Assembly (NCBI GenBank): GCA_003254905.1
Contig: QANU01058261.1
Coordinates: 49,975-113,974 of the forward strand
Source of the DNA: Nissolia schottii
Lineage: Eukaryota > Streptophyta > Magnoliopsida > Fabales > Fabaceae
Length of the DNA stretch: 64,000 nt
Direction: 5' to 3'
The notes below the pieces were generated by a model. That model searched no databases. It worked only from the letters and a program-made list of their open reading frames with translations, and was not told where the DNA came from. Each line of letters starts with the position of its first letter. The stretch's first letter is position 1. The position numbers and the translations under genes are program-made. Shown here one piece after another: positions 34,008 through 46,453 of the stretch.

Positions 34008-36783
34008 AGTGCTTTCATAGACAATACGAAGTTAAGAAATTTCCCAACAGTTTGTAACAGAACAATGAAAACCAAGATTGAGATACTAAGTATCTAGAAA
34101 CAAAATCACAGAACCAAAACAATGTGTTTTTTGTTCAGAAACAAGGAAAAACAATTTACTAGGAGTTGATTGATCAGAACTTATTTTAAGGCCTAGGAAA
34201 CACAAGGAGAAACTTTTAAATGAAGCTTAGACAAGAAAATAATAGAACACGAAAACATAAGGGGGGGGGGTAGGAAATGAGGGCATTAATGTGGTTTTAG
34301 CTGAGAGTATTTTTGACAAGGACTTGGGAGTTAAGGATATATATCTTTTTGATGGGGAGAAAAAATCAAAGAAAGTGAGAGGTAGAGGTGGAAAAAGTTT
34401 TGGTAGTCAGGTTTTGTGGGGATCTTGCATATCCTTGTTAGACTAAATGACAATGACTTGAAATTAAATTTGATGGGTCACTTTTAGGGGATGGTTTCAT
34501 TGATTTTTCTTATGCAAGAGTCGTGTAATTTTTACTCATTTATGGATAAGAAAACATGTCCACACACATATTTGTCATTAGATAAGATTTTAATGAAAGG
34601 TTTCTTTTTTTTAATGATGGATATGTGTGTGTTAAGACGGTATCTCATACATAAATAAGTACAAAAAAATTCTTACATAAACCTTCTTTTCCCGGCAAAA
34701 GATTCTTCCTTTTAAGTATCTTGGTTCATTTATTGGTTCCTCCTCACTTGTGGCAGAGATTTTTGCTGTTAGAGCAGCATTAGTTTCACTTTCACAGCAA
34801 ATTTTTTTATGAAAGAAAATAATTGCATTAGTTTACTGGCAAGTGAGAGGGAACGTCAGCATGATGGCTTTGTTTGGACTTTCGGTGAACACCTTTTAGA
34901 ATTGATTCTATGTCTCTTAGAAATGAAAAATACTCTCTTTTCCACTCCTCAAAATCGATTCTAATACACTCCAACGTGTTTTCAAACACTCACTCAGTGA
35001 GAGTCTAGGGCACTTCACTAGTTCCCTAGGGCACTTGAAACTTAAATGCATATATAAAGAGGACAATGTAAATTTGTGTTCACACTAATAGCAAAGTGGC
35101 TTAGTTCTTAATTCTGACTTTGTCCTCTGTTCAGTATATTAACATGAACAAACAGCAAGTCCACTCTATTGAGAGATATCAACAAAAAAGAAATCACAAA
35201 AGTCAAAAATCATGTCACATGTTAGATTGTGTAATCTGTAAAATAATAATTATTGATATAAGCCATCGTAGACTTTAAAACCAAACTAGGATGAATGAAT
35301 AGCCATCACTTTCGTTCTTTTCCATTTTTCTTTCTGCAGAAATAAAAAAAGAGTACAACATTTGACTAAATATAACGCATTATTCCCTTTCAGAACAGCG
35401 TCACATCTTCACACATTCTATGTTAATGTCACTCTTAACCCTTCTCAAGAGAGCAATACCAATGTTTTCAAAAAACAGAATTTGAAACTCTTTAGAATTT
35501 ATGAAGAGAGTCCTATACTATTTTTAATGCGTGCACGCATTTTGAGTGAACGTATCAAATATTAATGTCAGTAATTGGTAGGTATGCATCCATTTGTGAA
35601 GCATCCAGCGCAACATAGATAGAGACAACGAGAAATGAGAGTAATTGAAATTTTGATCTTACACGCATTGAAGGCCCACCTTGAATTCTCACATCCTCTG
35701 TTGAAGTTCCATGATGTGTAGTGGTGGGTTAAGTTAAAAGGCAAATCATCTATTGCGCCATTGACTTCTACAATGAGTGATGAGTTATCCTTCTTTTCCC
35801 TTTACAGTTGGATGCTTTAACTCTTTGCTTGGATTAAAATAAAAAATAATGGGAGAGAATTTTTTTTGTTAGTTCCGTTATCAATATTTTTCTCTCATAT
35901 TTTCTTCTCAAATCTGAGTAGGGAAAAAATCACAAAATCTCATGATTCTTTTTTGTCCGGAATCAACCAAAAGGTAAATATCCCCCTCTTTCACAAGCTA
36001 TCATTTTGAATAATATTTTGATTCATTTTGGTTGCTTTACTCTCATATCTATAAACATATAATACATTTTACTAACGTGTGGTTCGCATCTAACCATGAC
36101 CCATTATTTTAACAGAGTTTAATTTTTATGTATTTATAATGTATAACACTTTACATAGTTATTCAATCAAATAATTTTATATGGGTGACTTTTAATGCAA
36201 TAAGTATGAAAATCAAATATGTTTATTGATGTTCTAAAATTTGATTATATAATTACATTAAAAAATGTTTTATACTGTTAGTACATAAAATTAAACTAAT
36301 TTTATAATGTATATGATTACTTAATTAATATTAAACACTAGATCCTACTTTACCAAAAATAACACTAAATCCTACAAGGTGAAGGCCAAAGTGGATAGGA
36401 GAAACTCCGTTACTATGCACGTTATTAATTTTAAAATAAATATATTTTTATTTTCTCGATTTTGAGAATAAGCTCTCTTAAAAAGAAGGAAATGATATTT
36501 TAGTCGACCCCTTTATGGGAAACGCTTTGCTAAGGTTTGGAACCCTAGCCACCACCCTCCTTACCTTGTGTGCCTCTGTTTCATCATTGATGTACGACCT
36601 CCTCCCTCGTTCGTCTTGTGTGCCCCAACTTCGCTTCATGCATTTTGTTTCTGTCACCGTTGTGCGCCTTCTTTTCTATTCTTTATGTGTGTTGAGGGCT
36701 GCCTCCTGTCACGACAGTTCATAGTTGTCATCTAATGGCTTCCTCTCCTTCAGTTGTAGGGCTCTTCACCATGGTGAGTATCT
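34008..36783. other. protease promoter side and long spacer
   Basis: 34008-34300 should include the 5' UTR and promoter of the minus-strand protease gene. An 11-bp G run lies at about 34261. The remaining 2.4 kb is AT-rich with no convincing exon, RNA gene or complete element. Confidence 0.45.
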
Positions 36784-37046
36784 CACTATAAGAAAAACAC
36801 TAGTTACCATCCGATTTTTTTTTATTACGGTCAGAATTTTGACTTTTTGTCAATTTTACCGTCAAAAATGCGACAAACGATATAAGCTTCAATGGTAACT
36901 TATTACCATCGGATATCACAATCCGACTGTAATTATCGTCTGCATAACCCAATGCAAATGGCAGTCTAGGAATAGTTCGTACTAAACCGGTTACCGTTGA
37001 CTAAAATCGATGGTAATAATATTAATATTTTATTCTGTTTACCATC
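36784..37046. mobile_element. terminal fragment of a CACTA (En/Spm) transposon
   Basis: It begins CACTATAAGAAAAACACTAG, the signature terminal inverted repeat of plant CACTA elements. Subterminal ttaccat/atggtaa phrases follow in both orientations, as expected for that superfamily. The fragment ends where the LTR at 37047 begins; the opposite terminus was not found. Confidence 0.7.
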
Positions 37047-38630
37047 TGTTGATTAAAACTGCAAAATAATAAATTGATGATGACAAACATTACATGAACA
37101 TTCTAATATGTGTACTAAGTGTTTCAGGCTAAGTTATTATTGTTAGCAAAATTATTTTTGGCTGACCTAAACCTGCTGCATTGTTACCACAAAGAAAAAG
37201 GACATGTATCCAATGTGTACACAGCCTAAAACGAATATGGCTGGAGCTGAACTGAGTATTCAAAGAGCAGCCCAATGTATTATGAATGTTAGAATTATCA
37301 AAATAATGAATATCACAAAAAAGGGATATCCGTGATCCTTGGCTAAAATGGTGATCAGCAAATTTGTCTCTTGACAAGACAAGAGCATGAAGATACACGG
37401 CTGACAAACTAAGATTTTGTAGCAGCAAAGGAAACAAATAAATAAGATGGATAGTACCCTCATAAGCAAGAAAGGAAAATATACTCTATTCATGTACTGA
37501 CATGGACAAAAAGGAAAAGGAAGTACATCAGCACAAATTAAGGGAAGAAAAAGGAATACTTTATTTTAAGGGAAGGAAAGAAACGTATGGGAGACATACA
37601 TACTGCTGGAAAGAGAAATGCATTTATGAAAAGGTAGAAAGAGAAACAAAAGTGACATAGAAATAACAACAAATTGGAAGCTATGAAGTACAACTTCTTT
37701 TCAAGAAATTTTCCTATACAAAAAGGCTATGATATAGCCACGAGTGAACTAAATAGGACAAAGCAATGGAAAGCAATATTTTATAAAATCACGTGAAGAA
37801 GCTCAGCAAAAAGGAAAGCTCCAAGTGATGGATGCAAGAAGAAATGAAAAGCAAAAAATCATGAAACAAAAAGGTCTGCTTCCAACGGTTACAAGAGCTA
37901 GAAAAAACGTGAAATATACAAGAAAATGGAAAGCAAAATTTATGGAACAAGAAGCTCTTCTTGCAACGGTCAAGAGAGAACATCAAGCTGATTGAAGATA
38001 AAATAAGAAAGCACAAGAGTTATGGCAAGGAGGAATCATGGAAGAATGGCAAAGACAGAGGAGCTAATCTTGAGCTTCAATACTCAACAATCAAGCATAA
38101 AAGAGTTATCCCTCACCACTCAGAAATCAAGACACCTGAGCAAAAACCATTCGTAATATCCTTCTCTAGAGCTTCACATACAAACTTCTCCATCTCTGAT
38201 TACTTTGGTTTATATTCTGATTTGAAGTTTTTAAGTGTCTTCATTGTTTTGGAAAATATATGTGGTTTGAGATTTTTTTCCTTGGTGAGCAACAGAGAGC
38301 TTGAAAGAAAGGTTTTGGTTCAAGTTTCTGTTTTGATTTGAGAATTCCTGAGTGAAAGGAACTATTATTTTTTTGTACTTGAAATCTGTGTGAAAGAAAA
38401 TTGGTTTTGGCATTTGAAGAAGTGGACGTAGATTCCTGTTAAGGAATCGAACCAGTATAAATCCTTGTGTGAATTTTCTTTTCCCTCTATCTTTACATTC
38501 TCTACTTTTCAAATAAATTCTGTTTTCATTTTAAAGAAATTGAGTTTTTCAGAAAACTGGACTCCCAGAAAACTAGGAGATATCTCCTGAAATTTTAGGA
38601 GACAAATTTTAAAGAACGGAAAAATTTTCA
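37047..38630 (+). mobile_element. long LTR, family L (copy 1), 3' end lost
   Basis: It starts tgttgattaaaa, followed by gatgatgacaaacattacat and gtgtttcagg. Later it contains gtgagcaacagagagcttga and ctggacgtagattcctgtta followed by aggaatcgaac. It matches the LTRs at 56005-57694 and 58273-59980 along its length and in the same orientation. It stops at the single N (38631), lacking the last 60-100 bp that end in accatca in the other copies. Confidence 0.65.
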
Positions 38631-38822
38631 NCTTGGTTTCCAAGCAAAGTAGTGGATGGATTCCCTAACTCCTAAGGTTACATCTATAAATCATAGTCTA
38701 ATAACATTGTATGTCCATGAGAAATTGTTACAGTTGAGAATATGGTAAAGTAGGACGGACCGTTTTATTAGGGAAGGGATCAACAGCTAGCAGCAACCAC
38801 AACAAGAATTTTCAGCAGCGAC

Positions 38823-39515
38823 ATGAGGAACAGTGCCGTGGCCTATTCAGGCAACAATTACAGTGACAGTGAGGAAGAGGAAGAGGAAGAAGAAGAAGAA
38901 GAAGAAGACTATGGTGGTAAAGAACACCAATCAATATATTTAAAGGATTTGAAGATCAAACAGCCTATGCTTTTGAAGGATTTGGATAACAAAAGGCCAA
39001 TATATTTGAAGGATATAAAGACCAAGGATTTGGATACCTATTTCAAGGATATAAAGACCAAGGATTTGAATACCGAAAGGCCAACAATATATTTGAAGGA
39101 TATAAAGACCAAGGATATGGATACCTATTTCAAGGATATAAAGACCAAGGATTTGGATACCGAAAGGCCAATATATTTGAAGGATATAAAGACCAAAGAG
39201 CCGATGCTTTTGAAGGATTTGAAGGAATCGGGTGGAACGGTCTCATCATCATCATCGTCATCTTCATCATCGTCACGCTGTTTGGGAACCATGGGCAACG
39301 AGAACCAGAATCTCTCAGGCAAGATGCGTCGCAGCATGGCGTATTCGGGGAACTCAAACAGCAAGAGTTCGAGTTCCAATCGGGTTCGTAGGTCTGAACA
39401 TTCGGACAACTATAAACCGAGCTACTCTTCCTCAACTGCAAGTACTAGCAAGGTTACGATTAAGGGTCCCGTAACTATTAACGGTCCTGTTTATGTCAAT
39501 CGTAAATCCATGTGA
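38823..39515 (+). CDS. orphan-like acidic, Lys/Asp-repeat protein (duplicate 1)
   Basis: A 230-aa single-exon frame starting MRNSAVAYSGNNYSD. The start is supported because the duplicate at 43786 begins equivalently (MRKKAVAYSSSSDSE). The order is: Glu run (about residues 18-28); a region of at least five imperfect 11-13-residue repeats of the type YLKDIKTKDLDT (about 38-130); an 11-Ser run; then a basic Ser-rich segment. A C-terminal tail conserved in the duplicate follows, with RVRRSEHSDNY and KVTIKGPVTINGPVYVN. No known domain, signal peptide or membrane segment is seen. Function is unknown. Preservation of the frame and of the C-terminal tail in both copies, despite repeat turnover, supports a real gene. 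Confidence 0.6.
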   Translation: MRNSAVAYSGNNYSDSEEEEEEEEEEEEDYGGKEHQSIYLKDLKIKQPMLLKDLDNKRPIYLKDIKTKDLDTYFKDIKTKDLNTERPTIYLKDIKTKDMDTYFKDIKTKDLDTERPIYLKDIKTKEPMLLKDLKESGGTVSSSSSSSSSSSRCLGTMGNENQNLSGKMRRSMAYSGNSNSKSSSSNRVRRSEHSDNYKPSYSSSTASTSKVTIKGPVTINGPVYVNRKSM

Positions 39516-40621
39516 ACTATATATAGCATTTACTGTGTCTAGTTTTTAGAATTTGCTACGTTTTAATTATTAGAGATGTTGGAAATGGGGTCATCTTGCA
39601 TTGCGATCTTCAATTGCAGAGTGAACTTAACCCTAAATTAACAGTATAAAATTTGATACACTATCATTTAATCAAACAAAACAAACGGCAGGGTGGGGGT
39701 GCTGGCGATCGGCTAGCTAGACAGGAGGAGGGGTGGGGCAGTGGCGGCTAAAGGAGGTTGGAAGTGGAAAGTTTAGGGGGAAAAAAGAGGGTTTCAAGTG
39801 GTGAGTCTTTTTTTTTTTTTTTTTGAGAAAACAATAAAGGGGTTATCCATAGTTAGTTTATTTAGAGTTAAATTTTAAATTTTAACTTTAAATGGTGGAC
39901 AGATTGCTACATGGCATCATTTGATTAGAATTACCATAATCTTACGTGGCGATCTTGGATCACCTGAGTATTTCTCCTCCCTTCATTCCGTTTTAATTGT
40001 ACAAAACATTACATGTACCAAGATTAAAAAAAAAAACATCTTGGTAAATGTATAAAATAGTAAGAATTATCAAAATTATCCTTATATCAAAAACAAACTT
40101 CTATTGCCAATACATTTATTACTCTCTTTGCATCCACTGTACTAATAAATGTTTCACTACAATTAGAGCTATGAATAAAAAAAAAAATACACCTAAATAT
40201 TGTAAATAGACAAATATTTCAAAGTCCTAATAAATAAAAAATGGACAATTAAAACAGAATGAAAAGAGTATCGGATAACCCATAACAAAAGTTCTAATTG
40301 AGAACATTCATTCCCTTTAAATTATATATGTTAGTTGAATTCTAAGGTGAATTTTCTCCATTGAATTTGTTGTCATGCGATGTCAATTGCAGTCACTCAC
40401 CATTATTTGACAATTTGAGACCTATACATAACATCAACAACAAAAAAGTTAATGGTGAGACATAACACTTGACTTCACATGACAACATATTCAATTGAGA
40501 GGAATCACTCTTGTTATACTCATTGTACATGAGACACTATATTGACTCTGTTCTTTGGAAAATTTGGTCCCTGAGTCAAGGACTTTGTATGACAAATTCT
40601 ATCCCAAAGTTGTTAACTTAA

Positions 40622-40858
40622 AGTGACATTTGGTATGAGGTAATCTATCTAGATTACCGATAATCTAACTTTTAAATTATCTGGTAATTTACATTGATTT
40701 GTTTGGTACGACATGATTACTAATAATCTGGATTACCTAGGTAATCCACATTGCCTTCCAAGTGATAATGCGGATTACCTCCATGAAAGGTGTTTATCTA
40801 GTTACCATCTCCAAGTAATCCTAAATACTACTACTAATAATAATAATAATAATAATAA

Positions 40859-40889
<31 letters not shown>

Positions 40890-41115
40890 AAGAGGTTCTT
40901 CCTTTGGTACCCATGTTTTTACAAGGGTATCGATACCTCTTTATATTTCAATGGTCATGATTTATTTTCAAGTTGAAAATAATAAGTGTTTAAAGTTAAT
41001 GAGATACGTGACTGATTCTTAGTCATAGATAATCATAGGGTACCAAAGTAATCTCATAATAATAATGATGATGATGATGATGAGTAACAACAATAACAAT
41101 AACAATAACAATAAC

Positions 41116-41151
<36 letters not shown>

Positions 41152-41451
41152 TATAAAAATAATAATTATTATTATTATAAAAATAGTAATGAAAATAAAA
41201 ATAGTAATAATAACAAAATAATAATAATAATAGTAATAGTAACAGCATTAATAATAATAATAATAAGAAGTAATATATATTACCTCATAATCTTTTTTAT
41301 ATACCAAAAAAGGTACTGTAAATTTTAGTTACATGACTTGTGCATACCAAATACAACAATGTAACATTACTAGTAATTTAACGAGTGGTAATCTTTCTAA
41401 AGGTAATCTAGATGACCTAATAATCTTAGAGACAATGTATCAAACGCCTCC
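40622..41451. mobile_element. Tourist/PIF-Harbinger-like MITE with expanded microsatellites (copy 1)
   Basis: The terminal sequences agtgacatttggta and, reverse-complemented, ggaggcgtttgata are flanked by TAA on both sides (40619-40621 and 41452-41454), the 3-bp target of PIF/Harbinger elements. Subterminal ggtaatc/gattacc motifs are abundant. The middle has expanded into (AAT)n-(AAG)n at about 40834-40893 and mixed AAT/AAC/GAT repeats at about 41056-41270. Open frames coding poly-Asn or poly-Tyr here are simple-repeat artefacts. Confidence 0.6.
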
Positions 41452-42691
41452 TAAGGATTTAAAAGCCAATTCCTAGACGGATTTTGCTCATTTTACCAAG
41501 AACACTTGTTTGGAAGAGTTGGAAAAGAATTTAGGTTTCAAAGAATAAGTAATGGAGAATTAACTTTTGGATTAAGATACAAAGGGACACAAAAATACAA
41601 TAAGATTACAAACAAAGAAACAAATAGACAAGAATTGAAAACTAATCCTAGAAAATGAAAGAACAGAAAGCAAGTAAATTAGAAATTACTTGGTTTCCTC
41701 TTCTAGTTGTACGTCACTGAAACTTTTTGAGTGTGTGTTAGAATTTATAAGTGTGTAATCCAGGGATTAATGTTGTACTAAGGGCACCTATTTATAGAAT
41801 TGAAAGTTCTCATGCATGTTCGCCACTTGTACTTGATTCGGTTAAGGTTTGTAATCCTCGCCACGCGCTTCTTAAGGTTCATCCTTAAAATCGCCAAATA
41901 ACCTTCATTCTGTAAACCGCTAAGCAACCCACCTTCTTCAAACCGCCAAGTAACCTTTTTATGATTAACCACTTTCATTCTGGCTCCAAATATTTTCCAC
42001 GCATTTGAATTTGCAATTTAAAACGTAACGCTAACAATTATTTTTGACGTCAGGTCATTGATCATCCTTGAAATTATTCTTTTGACATTGCTTGCCCTAA
42101 AAATCTCAAGTTCTTGAATTGGTCGCCCCTTTATTACTGCTAAGTTAATCGCTTCCTTCATTATCACTGAGTTGGTCGCTTCTTAGGTATTGTTGGATTG
42201 GTTGCTCTGTTATTATTCATTCCATGTAAAGTCCATTTTATTTCTTTAGATCATTAAATAGGTTGATAATTATTCTCTCTTGGTCGTCCTAGCTTCCCAA
42301 AATAAACATCATTGATCCTCTGAAACGTTTGTAGTGTCACTAAGTTATTTTGATCCGGCCTAATGGCTCATGTCAATAACCCTATCCCCAAAAATAACCC
42401 CCATTAGCCCCCCCCAAAAACTATGCAAGCTCCTACTTTAACCAGTGATGGGTCAACATCCTAACCAAATAGCTAAAAACCATACCTTAATCATGGAACT
42501 AAATCATTTTGATGGATTAAACTTTAATGGTTTAAAGACAAGATGATGTTTCTATTGAACACATTAAAGGTTTGAGATTTCGGAGACATTGGAATCCAAA
42601 TGCAAAAAATAAAAGATAAAAATAAAAACCAACAAACAATTAAGGTTAACTGAATATGCAATACAAGAAGTTTTTCTCTCATAATTTTTGT

Positions 42692-43621
42692 TGGGTTGGA
42701 ACTTGAAAAATGAGAGGTTCTTACATGCATTAGACGGGCATGCTTACAAAAGAGAATTGTTTGGGTAACCTACAAAATTAGCCTAATTTTCAATGAAATA
42801 TCAATGAGTATAACAAAAAAGTTTCATGAAAGGAATCTCAAAGACAAAAGCTACACACTATTAAAAGAGTGGAATAAATAATGGAGCAATGTGCTCAAAA
42901 GACCCACACAAGGTAAAAGCAATATAACTAAATAAAGAACCACACAAGGTAAAAGTAGGATAACTAAATAGGAGATAAAAATATTTTGAAATTCCCAGAT
43001 GAACGATACTTTGAAATTCCCAAATGAACACCCGCAATTTTTAAAACAAGCAGCTGAAGTCACGCTGAAAACGAAGTATAAAATAGTACTCAACAAATAC
43101 CAAAACAAATCAAAAACATCTCCCAAAAAGAGAACGACGGACGATGACAATATTATGTTGTACATGTCGTTATATACACATGTCCTCTCAGGTGCGATGC
43201 ATATATAATAAAGATTTTCAAATCCTATAAATAAATGAAAATCAAATCTGATTTTTATTTTTTTATAAGATACTAATAAATAAGATAATAAATAAGTGTT
43301 AGACTCGATTTGATAGAGGTTTTACCACAATAATATTAGTACTTGAAATTGTTAAAAAATCAGTTAAATTAGCCCTTTGATATTGGTCAAATCATTTCCT
43401 CCTAAAAATTAATTTGACAAGTTTTTTACAATTTTAAAGATTAATATGATCATTTTTATAACTTAGGGAGTACGAATTTAAAGAATAGTAGATGATCTTA
43501 TTTCAATGGCAATGAAGCATTGCCTCAAGTGCCGTAATACCTTGGCAATTGTCACATTAGTAACGCATATATCCAAAGCAATTGCTACATTAGTGGCCGC
43601 ATATATCCAAAACATTATTCG
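42692..43621. other. spacer between the two segmental duplicates
   Basis: No gene recognised. Several short direct duplications occur: acacaaggtaaaag (about 42906 and 42941), ttgaaattccca.atgaac (about 42987 and 43011) and an imperfect 33-bp unit with cgcatatatccaaa (about 43537-43610). Confidence 0.5.
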
Positions 43622-43785
43622 CTTGGTTTCCAAGCAAAGTAGTGGATGGATTCCCTAACTCCTAAGGTTACATCTATAAATCATGGTCTAATAACATTGT
43701 ATGTCCATGAGAAATTGTTACAGTTGAGAATTTGGGATGGGAGATTGATAAAGCTACACCCACAAGAAGATTTTTCAGCAGCGGC

Positions 43786-44319
43786 ATGAGGAAAAAAGCC
43801 GTGGCCTATTCAAGCAGCAGTGACAGTGAGGAAGAGGAAGAGGAAGAGGACAGCAGTAGCAGTGACGAAGACGAAGAGGACAGCAGCAGCAGTGACAGCA
43901 GTAGCAGTGACAGTGAAGACGAAGATGAAGAGGAAGAAGAAGGCTATGGTGGTAAAGAACGACACCGATCAAAATATTTAAAGGCTTCGAAGACCAAACA
44001 GCGATGTTTGGCGACCAGAAGTCTGATGCATTCGAAGTATATGAAGGTAAGCAAATCGGGTAGAATGATCTCATCATCATCGTTATTATCATCGTCGTCA
44101 TCATTATCTACATCATCTTCACGCCGTTTGGGAACCACGGGGAATTCGCGGAACTCAAACCGCAAGAGTTCGAGTTCCAATCGGGTTCGTAGGTCTGAAC
44201 ATTCGGACAACTATGAATCGAGCTACTCGTCCTTACTTGCAAGTACTAGCAATGTTACGATTAAGGGTCCCGTTACTATTAATCTCCGTCCTGTTTATGT
44301 CGATCGTAAATCCAAATAA
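43786..44319 (+). CDS. orphan-like acidic, Ser-rich protein (duplicate 2)
   Basis: 177 aa from the ATG that matches the start of duplicate 1. The frame is open 18 codons further up (ATG at 43732), but copy 1 has no matching upstream extension. The N-terminal part alternates Glu/Asp runs with Ser runs (DSSSSDEDEEDSSSSD), resembling casein kinase 2 target tracts. The Lys/Asp repeat array of duplicate 1 is reduced to about two degenerate units (KYLKASKTKQ, KYMKVSKSG). The Ser-run region and the tail RVRRSEHSDNY ... NVTIKGPVTIN are kept. No known domain. Function is unknown; low complexity makes homology claims weak. Confidence 0.55.
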   Translation: MRKKAVAYSSSSDSEEEEEEEDSSSSDEDEEDSSSSDSSSSDSEDEDEEEEEGYGGKERHRSKYLKASKTKQRCLATRSLMHSKYMKVSKSGRMISSSSLLSSSSSLSTSSSRRLGTTGNSRNSNRKSSSSNRVRRSEHSDNYESSYSSLLASTSNVTIKGPVTINLRPVYVDRKSK

Positions 44320-45542
44320 AGTATGTATATATAGCATTTACTGTGTCTAGTTTCTAGAATTTGCTACCTTTTAATTATTAGAGACGTTGGAAATGGGGTC
44401 ATCTTGCATTGCCATCTTCAATTGCAGGGTGAACTTAACCCTAAATAAAAATAAATTGAAGTGATGGGAATAATAAAACTAAAGCTTGTGCAAATTGTTT
44501 TTAATATTATAGAGTATATATGTTTCTCCTTGAATTTTCTTCAGTTTAATTGTTATAAATTCACACTATAAAGTTTGGTGCACTATCATTTAATCAAACA
44601 AAACAAACGGCTAGGGTGGGGTGCTGGCGACCGGCTAGACAGGAGGTGGGGGTTGGTGGGGGCAGTGGCGGCTGAGAGTGGTTGGAAGCAGAAAGCTAGG
44701 GAATAAAAATAGGGTTTCAAGTGGTGAGTCTTTTCTTTTTAGAAAACAATAAAGGGATTAACCAAAGTTAGTTTATCTAGAGTTAAATTTTAACTTTAAA
44801 TGGTGGGAACCATTGCTACATGGCATCATTTGATTAGAATTACCATAATCCTACGTAGTGATCTTGGATCACCAAAGTATTTCTCCTCCCTTCGTTTTGT
44901 TTTAATTGTACAAAATTAAACACTACGTATACCAAGGTATAAAAAACATATTAGTAAATCCATAAAATAGTATGAATTGTTAAAATTATCCTTATATCAA
45001 AAACAAACTTCTATTGTCAATATAATTATTACTCTCTTTACATCTACTATACTAATAAATGTTTCACAATAACTAGAGGTATGAATTAAAAAAAAAAAGA
45101 ATAATTACACCTAAAGATCCTAAATAGGCAAATATTTCAAAGTCCTAATAAATAGAAAATGGACAATTAAAATAGAATGAAAAGAGTATCAGATAACACA
45201 TAACAAAAGTTCTAATTGAGAGCATTCATTCCCTTTAAATTATATATGTTAGTTGTACTCTAGGGTGAATTTTCTCCATTAAATTTGTTGTCATGTGATG
45301 TCAATTGCGGTCTCTCCCCATTATTTGACAATGTGAGACCTATACATAACATCAACATCAAAAAAGTTAATGGTGAGACATATATAACACTTGACTTCAC
45401 ATGACAACAAATTCAATTGAGAGGATTTACTCTTGCTATACTCATTGTACATGAGAACCATATTGACTCTGTTCTTTGGAAAATTTGGTCCTTGAGTCAA
45501 GGACTTTGTATGACAAATTTTATCCCAAACTTGTTAACTTAA

Positions 45543-45745
45543 GGTGGCGTTTGGTATGACGTAATCTATCTAAATTATCGATAGTCTGACTTTTAAATTA
45601 CCTAGTAATTCATATTGACTTGTTTGATGCGACATGATTGCTGGTAATTTGGATTACCTAGGTAATTCACATTGCCTTCCAACTGGTAATGTGGATTACC
45701 TCCATGGGAGGTGTCTATCTGGATTACCACCTCCAAGTAATCGTA

Positions 45746-45819
<74 letters not shown>

Positions 45820-46245
45820 GGTTCTTCCTTTGGTACCCATGTTTGTACAAGGATATCGATACCTCCTTATATTTCAACGGTCATGATTTGTTTTCAAGTT
45901 TAAAATAATAAATATTTAGAGTTAGTGAGACATGTGACTTATTCTTAGCCATAAATAATCATATGGTACCAATACCCTTGAATTTAATGAGGTACTGAAG
46001 TAATCCCCTAATGATGATGATGATGATGATGAGTAATAACAAAAATAATAATGATAATAATTATAATTATAAAAATAATAATAAAAATAAAATAATACTA
46101 CTGATAATAAAGTAAAAATAGTAATAAAAATAAAAATAAAAATAGTAATAATTAAATACTACTACTAATAATAAAATAAACATAAATATAAATATAATTA
46201 TTATTATTATTATAAAAATAATAATGAAAATAAAAATAGTAATAA

Positions 46246-46286
<41 letters not shown>

Positions 46287-46453
46287 GTAATGTATATTAC
46301 CTCGTAATCTTTTTTATATACCAAACAAGGTAATGTAAATTTTAGTTGCATGACCTGTGCATACCAAACACAACAATGTAACATTACTAATAATTTAACA
46401 AGTGGTAATCTAAATTACCTGATAATCTTAGAGACAATGTACCAAATGCCTCA
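45543..46453. mobile_element. Tourist/PIF-Harbinger-like MITE with expanded microsatellites (copy 2)
   Basis: The ends ggtggcgtttggta and, reverse-complemented, tgaggcatttggta are flanked by TAA (45540-45542 and 46454-46456). It is the duplicated partner of 40622-41451. Here the first simple-repeat block is a pure (AAT)n of about 70 bp (45748-45819), and the second (46012-46286) has a different mix of AAT, AAAAT and GAT units. Confidence 0.6.

Larger units (their letters stand above)
38632..42691 (+). repeat. segmental duplication 1, copy 1
   Basis: It starts cttggtttccaagcaaagta and ends ctcataatttttgt. It matches 43622-47686 in order along its whole length: gene, 3' flank, Tourist-like element with microsatellites, and a tail rich in gtcgc/gctaagt phrases. 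The first base after the single N at 38631 is the duplication edge. Similarity by eye is about 90%, broken by indels and by differing simple repeats. Confidence 0.85.

Noticed and set aside
41054..41328. Poly-Asn and poly-Tyr/Leu frames in both strands
   Set aside because: Translations of AAT/AAC microsatellites inside a Tourist-like element; the same applies at 45602-45886, 46067-46384 and 54040-54336.
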